Shown one piece after another: positions 12,377 through 24,776 of a stretch of 64,000 bases of DNA. The number at the start of each line of letters is the position of its first letter. Positions within the stretch are counted from its first letter, which is position 1. The DNA is from Plantago ovata (taxonomy: Eukaryota > Streptophyta > Magnoliopsida > Lamiales > Plantaginaceae): contig CM051456.1 in assembly GCA_028274465.1 (NCBI GenBank), forward strand, positions 123,582,880-123,646,879. Reading direction: 5' to 3'. The position numbers and the translations under genes are program-made. The notes beneath the pieces are model-generated. The model was given only the letters and a program-made list of their open reading frames with translations. It had not been told where the DNA came from and searched no databases.

Positions 12377-12565
12377 TTTTTTTTGAGCAGCTCGTCGAGC
12401 TTTCGAGCCGGGCTTTTCAATATTCGAGCTCGACTCGATAAACTAAACGAGCTAGATTTTTTGCTCAAACTCGAACTCGAGCTCAAATAATCGAGTTTCG
12501 AGCCGAACTTTTTTCGAGCCGAACTCGAGCAGCTCGAAAATTACTCGACTCGGTTACAGCCCTAC
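12377..12565. repeat. Self-complementary TCGAGC-rich dispersed repeat
   Basis: Dense overlapping copies of GAGCTCGA/CGAGC words, ending near GGTTACAGCCCT. This phrase is common in plant genomes as part of a dispersed element. It stands out from AT-rich flanks by GC content and palindromic word use. No target-site duplication was identified. Confidence 0.5.
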
Positions 12566-14790
12566 CTACTATGATATACATTAAACCTCTATAGATTACT
12601 GAGTATGGACCGCCATTTTTTGCTTAACCATCAACAACTTCATTTCATCAAAAACTAGTTGAGTATGAGTCGATCTAGAGGATTAAGGCACAAATTCAAA
12701 CAGACTATAAAGATTTTAGTCAAATATGAATCTATCTTGAAAAATTATTATTTTATCAAAATTTTAATTTAGCATGTTGTATATGAGTCAGGTTCGAAAC
12801 AAATTATTAATTTATCCCGTATTTGTTTATTAGGTTCTACTGTAATGAAGCAGTTTACACTATCACGTTGTCATGAAGCCTTGTGGGCAGAGACACAACC
12901 ATTTGAGCCGACAAGGTTTACATGGTGGGGGTAGTGTTGTCTTCGGACCATCACAATCCCATGGTATGAGGTCTCCTGAACGATTATAAAAATAAAAGAA
13001 AAATCATGCGGCATCAAAACAAAAAATGAACAATATTATAGTACCAAACACCAACGATACATATGATCCAGATTTCAATAACCGCGTTGGCTAATCGACT
13101 CTAGACCCAATCAATTAGTGATGTGTGGGGTTTGATGAAAGACAATGATGGGATGCATCTAGTCTATAGACATGCTGCCTCATAAAAATGTACAAAGGAA
13201 AAATGTCCCATGGTACTTCAAGTACACAAGTGTAGTATTGTAGTATTGTGGTACTTCTTGTACCTGGTGGCCAGTACCCATTAGATGAGAGCATATGCCA
13301 GTAGCAGCAACAAAAGTCCTTTTTTTTTTTAGCATGTAACAGTGTACATAATAACAAGTAGTGTACACCTCATGTTAAATCTTAATTAAGTCCATTTTTA
13401 TACCATACAAAAGTTATGTAAATATATTATGCTGTTTTATGAACATATATAGAATATATTTAAAATTTACAACTCTATTTTGAGTTATAATTTACACAAA
13501 TTTCCGAGCCTTGATGGACTTATCCTTCGGTCGGCCTACGACCAGTCTTAGAATTTCGGTAATGTGATTGATACATGGTGTGTTTCAAATATAGTTAAAC
13601 TACGAATCTCGAAGAAATTTACTTGACCCTAGAAAAAGATCCGTGTGATTGAGTTGTTTGATCAATATATAACCTAATAGTGGGCCTTTTGAACTTTTAG
13701 ACACAATCAAACACATTTCAAAATTGGGTTCAGAACGCACAAACGAGTAGCGTGCTCAAACATAAGTTACAGGTCAAATTAAAACATACTATAACAATCA
13801 TCATTGTATTTCGATGTTCAAACACTAATTGCCTAATAAACACTCTAAATCCTAGGCTTGCTAACGAGTACAACCCAATCCGCATACAGACTGAGCTTTT
13901 GAATTTCGGATGAAACCAAAACCAGCCCACCAAATAGAACACCGGAACCAGTAAATTATGCCGGTTGGTCTAGTACCCGATAAAATAGAAACCATGGGTT
14001 TTTCAAGTTTTTTTTTCTCACATTGAACAAACTCGCTCTTTCCGCTTGATATCTACACAACTTCACATGTGCATGTGCAACCTTGTAACTCTCACCGATC
14101 AACCCGGAGAGCATCAAAACGACATCTTTTGATAAGAATTGGATGATTTTGTCGGAATCCTCCATGGTGATTGGATGGGTCTCTGAAAGTGAATCCACTG
14201 CTTTAGTTCGGCCATTTTCTTGAATTAGAAGCAAGATTGATAGATTTGGTGTAGTGAAATATTGATAGTTGAGTTGATACTAGAAGATAGAATTGAAATG
14301 AGTTTAGTGAGTGATATAACAATTGATCACATAGATATTTTTCAATAAAAGAAAAAAAATTAAAAAATTTTTAAAATCGAACCGAACGGTTAGTATATCT
14401 AGTTACTGACTAGCTGCGGGTGTAAAAACAATATCATCACCGGTCCAATACAATGAAATAAATGATTTTGGATGGTTTGATTATTGGCCATTCTAACCAA
14501 ATAATTATGTTTTTTTTTTTTTAATTTTTTTATTTTGCAATGAAAAATACTTTTTCATATTTTTCAAAATACACTTAATCTTTTGTTTTATTTCTAATTG
14601 CACTGAAATCTTTTACAAACTTTGACGATGTTAGATTCTGTTATGGGCAAAATTGTAACTTAACATATTCTTCTCCTTCAACTAGACAACACAAGATCGA
14701 TACAAAAGACACACAGTCGACGGTCGCTCAGATTTCAGATCATAATACGGCTCCTCTTATCTCCCACCACTACCACTAGCCGTCGCACTA
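12566..14790. other. Gene-poor stretch with one unrecognised ORF
   Basis: Mostly AT-rich sequence with no family I recognise. A minus-strand frame at 13956-14234 (92 codons) has a fairly protein-like composition (for example DVVLMLSGLIGESYKVAHAH) but no known domain. It could be a relic of a captured gene or transposon, or chance. Confidence 0.35.
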
Positions 14791-14797
14791 CCACCGC

Positions 14798-15100
14798 TTC
14801 GACGCTAATCGCGACGGCGGTCTCAACCGCGACAAAATGGTGGCTCTGGTCTTCGCCATAAACCCTAGGGTTAAAGTCAGTGACGGGCAAATCAGCGCCA
14901 TTCTCGATGAGGTTTTCCGCAGTTACGGCGAATTCATCGACGGGGAGAAGGGCCTCACCTTCGACGGCTTGATCCGTACTTACGACGATGGCGCCGGTGA
15001 CGTGGACCGTGATTTCGACGCGCTTGGTTTGGAGCTTAAACCCTTGGATGATAAGAATGGGATTTCTGAGGCTTCTGAGGAAGCAGCTTCGTCTTCATGA
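14798..15100 (+). pseudogene. N-terminal fragment of a calcium-binding EF-hand/TPR protein gene
   Basis: The frame from 14798 reads FDANRDGGLNRDK, an EF-hand loop, then VNPRV-like and EVFRSYGEFIDGEKGLTFDG text, a match from memory to the start of plant calcium-binding tetratricopeptide proteins (Arabidopsis At1g05150/At2g32450 type). An in-frame TAG lies just upstream and no ATG precedes the loop, so the only usable ATG (14837) comes after the calcium loop and gives an 87-aa product without it. The frame ends after a Ser-rich tail where the full gene continues into about 700 residues of TPR sequence. Intronless, with higher GC than its flanks. Best read as a truncated duplicate. A short expressed protein from 14837 cannot be excluded. 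Confidence 0.75.
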
Positions 15101-15362
15101 TGATGACTTCCACTAATTACTAATTATGAAAGACAAGTCATCGTTGTTTGTTGTGTGGACCAAGACTTTGATTTTTTTATTTGGTTAGCTTGAGCTTGGT
15201 CCTACTCTGTGTTCTACTTTTTTGCATGATTGATTCTTTAGACTTAGTTAGTGCTAGTAGTATAGTAGCAGAGTAGCAGTACTAGTTAGTAGTACCATCA
15301 ATACTAGTTAGTAGTAGTAGTAATTAGTAGTAGTAGTTAATAATTATTCGGAATAGTGTATA
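15101..15362. repeat. AGT-rich low-complexity spacer
   Basis: Between the EF-hand fragment and the minisatellite, with many AGT/ACT trinucleotides (about 15240-15340). Confidence 0.6.
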
Positions 15363-16652
15363 ATGTGATGTTAAAGTGAAATTATGGGATATTAAAGTCA
15401 AATCATGACATATAAAAGTGAAATCATGGGATATATAGTTGATATGATTTTTTTTATTCCTGTTTTTGAGATCATGGGATGTTAAAGTGAAATCATGGGA
15501 TGTTAAAGTGAAATCATGAGATGTATAGTTAATATGATGGAAAAAAATTGAATACTTTTTTTTTTCTTGTTTTTTAGATCATGGGATATTAAAGTGAAAT
15601 CATGGGATGTTTAAGTCAAATCATGGGATATATAGTTGATATGATGGAAAAAATTGAATACCTTTTTTCTTCCCGTTTTTTGAGATCATGGGATGTTAAA
15701 GTGAAATCATGGGATGTTAAAGTGAAATCATGGCATGTAAAAGTAAAATTATGGGATATATAGTTGATATGATTTTTTTATTCCTCTTTTTTAGATCATG
15801 GGATGTTAAAGTGAAATCATGGGATGTTAAAGTGAAATCATGGGATATATAGTTAATATGATGGAAAAAATTGAATACTTTTTTTATTCTTGTTTTTGAG
15901 ATCATTGGATATTAAAGTGAAATCATGGGATGTAAAAGTGAAATCATGTGATGTTAAAGTGAAATCATGGGATATATAGTTAATATGATGGAAAATATTG
16001 AATACTTTTTTTCTTCTTGTTTTTTAGATCATGGGATGTTAAAGTGAAATCATGTGATATATAGTTGATATAATGGAAAAAATTGAATACTTTTTTTCTT
16101 CCCGTTTTTGAGATCATGGATGTTAAAGTAAAATCATGACATGTTAAAGTGAAATCATGGGATATATAGTTGATATGATGGAAAAAATTGAATACTTTCT
16201 TTCTTCCTGTTTTTGGGATCATGGAATGTTAAAGTGAAATCATGGGATGTTAAAGTGAAATCATGGGATATATAGTTGATATGATGGAAAAAATTGAATA
16301 CTTTTTTCTTCCGGTTTTTTAGATCATGGGATGTTAAAGTGAAATCATGGGATATATAGTTGATGTGATGGGAAAAAATTGAATACTTTTTTATTCCCGT
16401 TTTTGAGATCATGGGATGTTAAAGTGAAATCATGGGATATATAGTCGATATGATGAAAAAATTGAATACTTTTTTTTCTTCCTATTTTGGGATCATGGGA
16501 TGTTAAAGTGAAATCATGGGATATATAGTTGATATGATGAAAAAAATTGAATACTTTTTTTCTTTCTGTTTTTGGGATCATGTGATGTTAAAGTGAAATC
16601 ATGGGATGTTAAAGTGAAATCATGGAATATATAGTTGATAAAAAATTGAATA
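15363..16652. repeat. Minisatellite array, 80-125 bp composite unit
   Basis: About ten or more composite units. Each has one to three copies of a roughly 21-bp word (core ATCATGGGATGTTAAAGTGA), then ATATATAGTTGATATGATGG, an A run, TTGAATAC, a T run and a CCCGTTTTT-like spacer. Unit length varies mainly with the number of 21-bp words. Minus-strand frames of 60-85 codons within it are repeat artefacts with the same peptide recurring. No transposon ends were found. Confidence 0.95.
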
Positions 16653-16997
16653 CCTCAGACCAATTAATTAATACTCCTGCTACTAATTACTACTACTATG
16701 CTAGTAGTGCTTCTACTAGTAATTAGCACAACTTTTACCCAAGTTATCACTGCTTGAGAGCACAAAAGACAATAATTGTCGAGATCCAATACCATAGGTC
16801 ATTAGCAGTACCTTACTCATCCAATTATCCACACCATCATTATCTAATATCCCAATGAAAACAATAGTAGTAGTTTGTGGTCGACAAGTGTGAATGAAAT
16901 GATTATCCACACTTACCAATTACCACCATGTAAAGGAATAATACACAATTACACTTGTGTATGTGATTTTCATTTGTTATCATCATTCATTACTACA

Positions 16998-17210
16998 TCG
17001 GTGGTGCCATGGGTAGTGGTTCACGGCGTGGAGATCGGTGGTGCCATGGGCGGTGGTTCACGGCGTGGAGATCGGTGCTGCCATAGGCGGTGGTTCATGG
17101 CGTGGAGATCGGTGCTGCCATGGGCGGTGGCTCACGACGTGGAGATCGGTGGTGCCATGGGCGGTGGCTCACGGCGTCGAGATCGGTGCTGCCATGGGCG
17201 GTGGATTCAG
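16998..17210. repeat. GC-rich 37-bp tandem repeat, about 5.7 copies
   Basis: CCAT anchors recur at 17007, 17044, 17081, 17118, 17155 and 17192, exactly 37 bases apart. Copies differ at few positions. Because 37 is not a multiple of three, any frame through it cycles through all three readings, so the 123- and 83-codon frames crossing it are not believed to be genes. Confidence 0.93.
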
Positions 17211-18918
17211 AAAGAAAGAGGAGAGAGAAGAAAGAGAGATAAATGACACTGAGATCTATTTAGAAGGAAGAAGAAAGACGAATTGCTAAAAAGTCCCTGC
17301 ATTTATAGTATATTACATAATGACCACCGAATTTTTGAGTTCTTTTTGTAGTGATTTTGTAGCTTCTGTATGGGGTAGTTTTATAATTAACATAAGTTGG
17401 TCTATACTAGAGACCGTCTACTAGGAGACGCACTCATTAAAAAATAAAAAAATAAAGAAAAACAGAATTAAATGTAAACCTAATGTGTTGAATACCATAT
17501 ACCGTTCGTGTCGCTGTTCTCTGCTTTTCAAGTCGCTTCCGTAACTCACCATTGATGATCGATGTTTTCAATCACGACTGCTGCTCTCTTCTTATAGCTC
17601 TCTTCTCCGGTCCCAATAAACAAAGTTGTGCCGTGGAGAAAACTCCAGGAAGGTGATTTAGAGAACCTTAATTACTTTTATTTGTTTAGAAGATGATTAG
17701 CTCCTTAAGATACTCTGTCACCTTAATTACTTATATTTAACGCCAGGAGTATTAATATTGGTTTGTCAATTATTAATATTTGCAGCAACACGAGCTGATA
17801 ATTTCACAAACAAACTTCACCACCATGGAAAATTATGCAGCAAAGATGTGGAATTGTAATATGAGGGTGGTGAATCAGATTACTTTGACTATTGCAATAG
17901 TGATGAAATGTCTATGTTGGAACAATCCAATGTGCACTGAAATTCAATCGTTAGGGGAACAATGCACCGATATTAATACTTCGGGGATGAAATGCACGGA
18001 TCAAACTTCAGGGTAAAGTGCACAAATCATCAAACTTGGGGGAGGGAACGCTTTTTTCATAAAAGAAATTCAATTTTTTACCATTTTTCAAACTAATTTG
18101 GGACAAACTACAATTGTTTTGAAAAGCTCGGTGGAATTTAGACTTTATAATAGATTTGGGGGGAAACTCGAAATCCACCAAAGATTTGGGTGGAAAAACA
18201 AATTGGCCCTAGTTTTTTCTAACAGGTATTTAGTTTACTGGAAAAAGAAGAAGAAGAAAAAACGTAAGCTTTCTTCTGAGAACTCGCTCCCGCTTTCTTC
18301 GTCTTCTCAGAGACCACTCGCTAGATATGTGCGTCTCTCTTAAACTCTTATCGAATCTTCATCTCACATCCTCTTCTTTCTCTCTCGCTCAAATTCTCTG
18401 TATCTTTGTGCAAATTTGTGTTGGAGAATTGTGTTTTGTTTGAGGCACTCCATATGTTTGATAATATGCCAAAGAGAGTATTTGACTTTAAACAATAGGA
18501 AAATTGTTGCTGTGTTGTGTAGCCTGTTGTTGGTTTACTATGACTATGGCATGATGCCATGATGTGTTCATTGGTTTAGGTTATTAGGTTTATAATGCTG
18601 GTTTGATTACCATGTGTAACGTGATGGTGGCATATTTGAGTTGTCTTATTATTTTTACTATATGATAATTCTGTTTCAATGAGCTCCCTGGTTTAGAGAA
18701 CTGACAAAATGTGCTCTACTGATAATTATCCATTGAAAAAAATATAAATGGGTGGTTAATCTTATCTTACTTTTCTGTTTGAATTTCTGTAAATTGAAGT
18801 ATTGATAAGCATCTGTTAATGAACTTATTACACTTGCTGTAGGCTGTTTACATTTGTTTTATACTGCTTGATCAACTGATAGCATCTTTCCGGAAAGAAG
18901 AACAATCAATAATTCAAT
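17211..18918. other. Spacer and leader of the ferredoxin reductase gene
   Basis: No gene is recognised to about 18230. From about 18240 CT-rich sequence resembling a plant 5' UTR begins, and a leader intron may lie before the ATG at 18919. A 78-codon frame at 17780 is not credible. Confidence 0.4.
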
Positions 18919-21900
18919 ATGTTGAGTTTCGTGAAACAACTCAATTGGATCTCCAGAAACTTTAGCACACTCTCTTCGGCTCCCCTACGTATTTGCGTTG
19001 TTGGCAGTGGTCCTGCCGGATTTTACACCGCCGAGAAGGTATTGTTTTGTATTCAGTCATGTCAGAAAGTCCTTGCTGTTGTAGTATAGTGCTTGCACAA
19101 GTTTATGGTTATTTTATTGTTGGCAGATTTTGAAAGCTCATGAAGGAGTAGAAGTTGATATAATTGATCGATTACCAACACCATTTGGTTTAGTGCGCTC
19201 TGGTGTTGCACCCGACCATCTCGAAACAAAGGTTAATCTCCTTCTGTTTTGTATCTTCTCTTGTAGCTGGCTATATTTATTAGATCCCTGATGGGAGCTA
19301 TATATAATGATGTATTATTGTGTTTATGAGTAGCAAGGCTGTGCAACGTTCAAGTGTTGATGTCTTCATGAGTTAGGAATGTTTAGTACTGTATAATAGT
19401 ATTTAATTTGTGAGTTTTTGGTCAAATTTACATGTTCTTCTTCCTAGCTGGTTTTTTTGAAATCTGACTATGAATAGAATGAAAATGTGGTATAGCATAT
19501 GGTACCCAAAATATAAGATATAGGTTCGCATAACTTTGGAGTGTTTCTTGGCAGTAAACAATGATTCATGTTTAGTGAAGATGGACCAACTTTATAGTCT
19601 AGCTTGTTCGTACTGAAGAGGGTGTGAATCCATGAATTCTATCATATTTTCTTTTTATTCTCGTTTGGCTTAGTCATTTTTTTTGAAATTGCCACAGGTA
19701 GTGATCAACCAGTTTTCACGGGTTGCTGAAAATCAACGGTGTTCATTCTTTGGAAATGTATCTCTTGGATCCTCTATACAGTTGCCTGAGCTACGAGAGA
19801 TGTATAATGCTGTAAGATACTAGTAGATGAGAACAGTTTGGTCTACCAAGTATCTGAACTTGTTTCTGCTTCTTTAACCCTCGCAGATTTAATAATCTAT
19901 GGAGTTGAATTCTGTATCAGGTGGTACTTGCGTATGGTGCAGAAAGTGACCGGTCTCTTTGCATTCCAGGGGAGGTCTGTACTATCATGTCCAATAATAT
20001 CTATTCATGACACAATTTCTTTCCTTTTTCAGACAGCATATATTATCTAAAACTACACAACTTCCACTTATTGTTTAGTGCAGGATTATGCTGGTGTACA
20101 TGCTGCTAGAGAGTTTGTTTGGTGGTATAATGGTCACCCGGACTATAGAAATCTTTCTCCAGATTTGAGAAACACCGATACCGCTGTCATTCTTGGTCAG
20201 GTATTTTTATCATCTTCTTGCTCATGATTGGTGTTCGAAGCTGAACAAAATTTCATGATATGAGCATGTTTACAAGGATCTGGCAGGCATAATTTGTTGT
20301 TCCCTTTAGAACAGCACAATTGCCACATAAAATTTTGTGGAATTTGGTTAATATTTGCCAGATCAACATATATTTAAGGAGTCCCTGAAACTCGGTTAAA
20401 TTCAGTTAAATTGAACTTTAGATCGTTACTCTAGCTTTACTTGTCTACATGAGTCTTGTTGTCCTTTCTAAACATTAGTTTGATGAAGAAGGAATTACTT
20501 AAAAGCAAAAGAATACGTCACTAACCCACATCCTTCTTTTGCTACATGATGGCTCCCAGAGTTGGTAACAGCCCGAAAATACATTTGGTGATAAAAAAAA
20601 ATTAACAGATAAAAGTAAAAAACACATGTCTAGAAAGGATCAAACCGAGAAACTGTCTAACAAAACCCACTGGGCACCCACATCAAGTAAATTCAAACTT
20701 TTTTAGTAATGATTAGAACAGTTTTTTTCATCCTTCTGGACAAAGTAACCTTCCATGTTTGCAAATTTATTATAATTGTATGGATATTTGGGATGTGTTG
20801 GCATTGGTGGATTTAGTTAGACATTGCTTGGTTTGATCCCTTGTTAGACATCTTTTTTCAACTTTTATCTAAAACTTATAATTACAAAATGCATTTTGGT
20901 CTTTTACAGGGTTAAAAGGTTTTTATATCAGCATTCTCTTCATCTACTTCATGGTCTTCTCATTTAGCATTGTATTTCTTACATTTCTTGTAGACTATTT
21001 TGTACTTTCTGATATCCTTGAATATATATGATTTGAAGAGTAGTCGTTTGTACAACGAAATTCAAGAGTGCATGTTTATATGTAGGAATTGCATGAAATC
21101 TATTATGTTTGTGCTTTATACATGGTTTTATCTTTGCCTTGTACCTGATTGAACATGTATAGTAAGTTGTGTCAACTAAGAGACAATTGTGTCCAGTTGA
21201 AGTTTAGATGGTTTTAAATCGTTTAATCTCAAGACATTTACTTATCAAACTTTTCTATTGACAACCTGTAATTAATTTTAGGGAAATGTTGCTCTTGATA
21301 TTGCTCGTATTCTTTTACGTCCAACGGAGGAGTTGGCAAAAACTGATATTGCTTCACATGCATTGGCTTCTTTGGAAGAGAGCTCTATAAGGTTTATCAT
21401 CTTACATCTGATATTTGAAAGTACTAAGTGCTTAATCTACTTGTACTTCCGTGTAAGTCGTAACCTTTAAATGCAGGAAAGTTTATCTAGTTGGTAGACG
21501 TGGACCAGTACAAGCTGCCTGCACTGCAAAAGAATTACGAGAAATTCTAGGTAATCATCCTGTGATTGCTCTATATCTTGGAGAATTACGTACTATTTTT
21601 CATGATCTCTGCAATACTGTCACAGTGATTGAAATGGGTTATTATGTCTATATTATGTGACTATAATGTAAAATGCCCTGCTCCCCATCATGCAGATAAT
21701 TCAGAATATCATTTTGTTAACATGTGCTAATATCTTAATTTTGTTAGCGTATGATAACTCAGAAATCTGATACAATATTGGTTTGCATAACTGTCTGTGT
21801 GATCTTTCTGTAATAGCCTATTTGGATCCAGATCTTAAATAATTCCCATAATATTCAGTCTTTATGACATAATGTTATAAGTAGCTATTTTGTTGAACTT

Positions 21901-24776
21901 TAGTTACTACTGCAGGAATTAAGGACTTGGCCATTCATATCCTACAATCTGATCTTGTGACAACACCAGCTGATGAGGTACATTTTCTCATCTAGCAAGT
22001 GTCTTTACTGCCAAACTAAATTGGAGCATCCACTTTCACACTAGTCTCATGGACCACTGCAGGCTGCAACTGACTTACTGTTCTCTTACATCTTTTCTTG
22101 GCAAAGACAGAAATGAAGAACAGTAGGATCAGGCGACGGGTTTACGATTTGCTCTCTAAAGCAGTTACACCAGCGCGTACTTCTATTCCTGGTCAGCGGG
22201 AGCTCCATTTTGTCTTCTTTCACAAGCCAGAGATGTTTCTGCAGTCAGTCAATGCAAGCGGGCATCTTGGTGGTGTTCGATTGGAGAGGACGATCCTTAA
22301 AGGTAATTAACTAATATTGGCATTGGAATCTATGTTCAGTGGTTTCTCTGGACTTTTTGTACTTCAGTTGTTTATTTGTTTATTATTGCTGTGCATTACT
22401 GCACTCTGCTTTACATATTAAACGATGTTAGTAGTTAAGAGTAGAATTTTTTTTAGGTTAGCAAAGCTTTTATTTATAAAGAGCACAAGCAGTACTAGAA
22501 CATGTGTTACAATTTACAACTAAAAATCCACAAATACTATAACACAACCAACATGAGATAATCACTATCTAATCTAACACTGTAATCTAGAATATCAGAA
22601 CCTTCACAGAAAATCAACTGACATGCCATGATCCATTTCATCCAGCTTACGAAAGATGAGAAAAGATTTGAGAACCAATCCTTACTTAAATTACTTGCAT
22701 TCAAGATACTCCAGCAGGCTCCTTGCATTATTGCAGTCCAATTTTGCCCCCTGTTTGCTACTCGAGAAAGCCTGGAAATGATCTCCTAGTACTTTTGTGA
22801 ACATAATACATCACTTGAAGACATTTAGAGAGTTCTGATAACATGTTCATGTAAAAACTGTGAGTAAAAACTGTGATGACCGATTCTTCAACATTTGCAC
22901 GAAAAAACACTTCATCTCTCTTCTGAGGCGATTGAAATTCCTCGGCTGAGCAAATATTCATTAGATGGTAATCTCTTAAGAGCAAATCTCCAAGTAAATA
23001 GCTAAGTTTTCCTGGTGGCTGAATTCGAAGGCTTTTACCAATCAACAAGTTTATGGTTCAGATAACAGCTCTCTTTAAGTTTATTGAATGTTGATTTTTC
23101 GTTGAATTCTGATAAGTCCACCTTCCAAACACCACAATCCAATTTTTTCAGTAACTAATCTGACAAGCCGAGTTAATAAATCAGATCCTTAATAGTTCTT
23201 TTACTTAGGGATGATACACGTAAATAGAATTTTTTGGTATTTTGTTGTTAATGTGTTTGGTTATGAACTTTTGGCATCCTTCATTATGAAACTTGTGGCT
23301 TATGTTCATGGGAAACTGCCAATGTTGGTGGAAAATTCTCCAATTATGTCTCTTACTTGACGGACACTATGAATCTATAGTCTAGCTTTTAAAATTTCAA
23401 GAGGATGAACTTTAATAATTCTTTTACTTATGGATGCTACAAGTAAAATCCAGATTCTTATCTTTCTTTGTTTTTTTAATTCATTTATTTATTGTTCCCC
23501 CGCTTATCCATTCTCATTTATATATCCTGCAGGAGAAGATGACTCTGTTAAACAGATTGCAGTTGGTACAGGAGTATACAAGGACATATCATGCGGGTAA
23601 GTCCCTTAGAACTCAATACCATTTAGGAGTGTCAACATTAATGAATATTAGGGTATTCAAGTTAAAACCTCTAGGAGTTGCAACTACTATTGTGCTCCAT
23701 TACTTTGGAAAGAAATGACCGGAAGGACAGGTATAAAATGAACGGGAAGGATAGGCATCTAAGTGGTTTTTGCTTTTGTTGCTTGCAGGTTAGCGCTGAA
23801 AAGTATTGGTTACAAATCAGTACCTGTTGATGGTTTACCTTTTGATAACAACAAGGGTATGTAAACTATGAGGGTGGAAATTCTTTACTGTTATTCCAAA
23901 GGGGAAAATTTATTTCGATGTATTGAGTTATATGGGACTTGCCCGCACAATATTTGCAGGAATCCCCGTTTAAAGTAGTATGATCATCAACTAATAACTC
24001 TGGAAAGTTGAGAAGGCTATGGTTCAATAATTGCGCTGTAGTCGTCATTTAGGGTCTGATTATTCTCCTATTTTCTCTTTCTGTCTCTGAGGGATTCTAT
24101 CACGTTATATTCTGGCCCTTTTGATGTTATCGTTCAAAGGTCCGTTCCTTGAGGTCAATAAATAGTGTCACTAAGGATCACCTCCTAAAGAAGCTGTAAA
24201 TATGAGCTGTTTTATTTATCTGATGTAATATTTCTTGGTCTCTTTTCTAGGAGTTGTTCCAAATGTTGGAGGCCGTGTCTTGACTGATACTTTGCATGAA
24301 CCTGCACAATATGAGATGGGCTTGTATGTCTGTGGGTGGTTGAAAAGGGGGCCAACTGGGATTATTGGTACAAATCTTTATTGTGCTGAAGAAACTGTAA
24401 GTATACTCACCCCACAAAGAACTGAATTTTTGATAATATACTATTATATTCATAACCACCTAGATGATAAATGTGAATCAATTCTTGGTTACAGGGTTTA
24501 AGATGTTTTGCTATCTTAGTTTATTGATCAACAAAAAATTGATTGCAGCTTGCATGCATCTCCGATGACATAAATAAAGGAGTGCTAACCTCAAACTCAC
24601 CAAAGCCTGGGAGAGAAGGACTCATACGTTTATTAGACAACAGGAATACCAAAATTGTCACCCTTGATGACTGGAAAAAAATCGACATTGAAGAGAAAAG
24701 ACGTGGAAATTTGATAAATAAACCCCGTGAGAAGCTTACCACGTGGGAAGAGCTACTGAAAGTTGCTTGCGGATGA
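18919..24776 (+). CDS. MFDR: NADPH:adrenodoxin/ferredoxin oxidoreductase, mitochondrial, 485 aa
   Basis: Thirteen exons join in frame to 486 codons: 18919-19038, 19127-19231, 19698-19811, 19921-19974, 20084-20200, 21282-21391, 21477-21550, 21916-21977, 22107-22302, 23533-23596, 23789-23856, 24251-24396, 24549-24776. The flavoprotein passes electrons from NADPH to mitochondrial ferredoxin, supporting Fe-S cluster and biotin synthesis in plant mitochondria (family knowledge). Seen: basic, Ser-rich presequence (about 1-22), FAD fold [10 protein letters not shown] at 27-36, [21 protein letters not shown]-site [11 protein letters not shown] near 169-179 and VGRRGP, and the late FAD-contact region [13 protein letters not shown]. 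Length matches plant adrenodoxin reductases. Exon 9 uses the acceptor at 22105-22106: the next AG, four bases later, would put a stop in frame. Intron 9 (1.2 kb) holds an opposite-strand ORF listed separately. Confidence 0.95.
22537..23048 (-). other. Protein-like reverse ORFs inside MFDR intron 9, possible captured gene fragment
   Basis: Two minus-strand frames, 22758-23048 (96 codons) and 22537-22728 (63 codons), lie head to tail in the intron. The first has a coding-like composition (for example [18 protein letters not shown]). I recognise no family. It may be a decayed gene fragment carried in by a mobile element, or chance. Confidence 0.3.

Noticed and set aside
15717..16581. Several minus-strand ORFs of 60-85 codons with recurring HDFTLT-like peptides
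   Set aside because: They are readings of the minisatellite units, with no start context and no homology.
16875..17289. Two overlapping plus-strand ORFs rich in VPWAV and GGG motifs
   Set aside because: They cross a 37-bp repeat whose length cycles the frame, so each gives the same peptides in shifting order.
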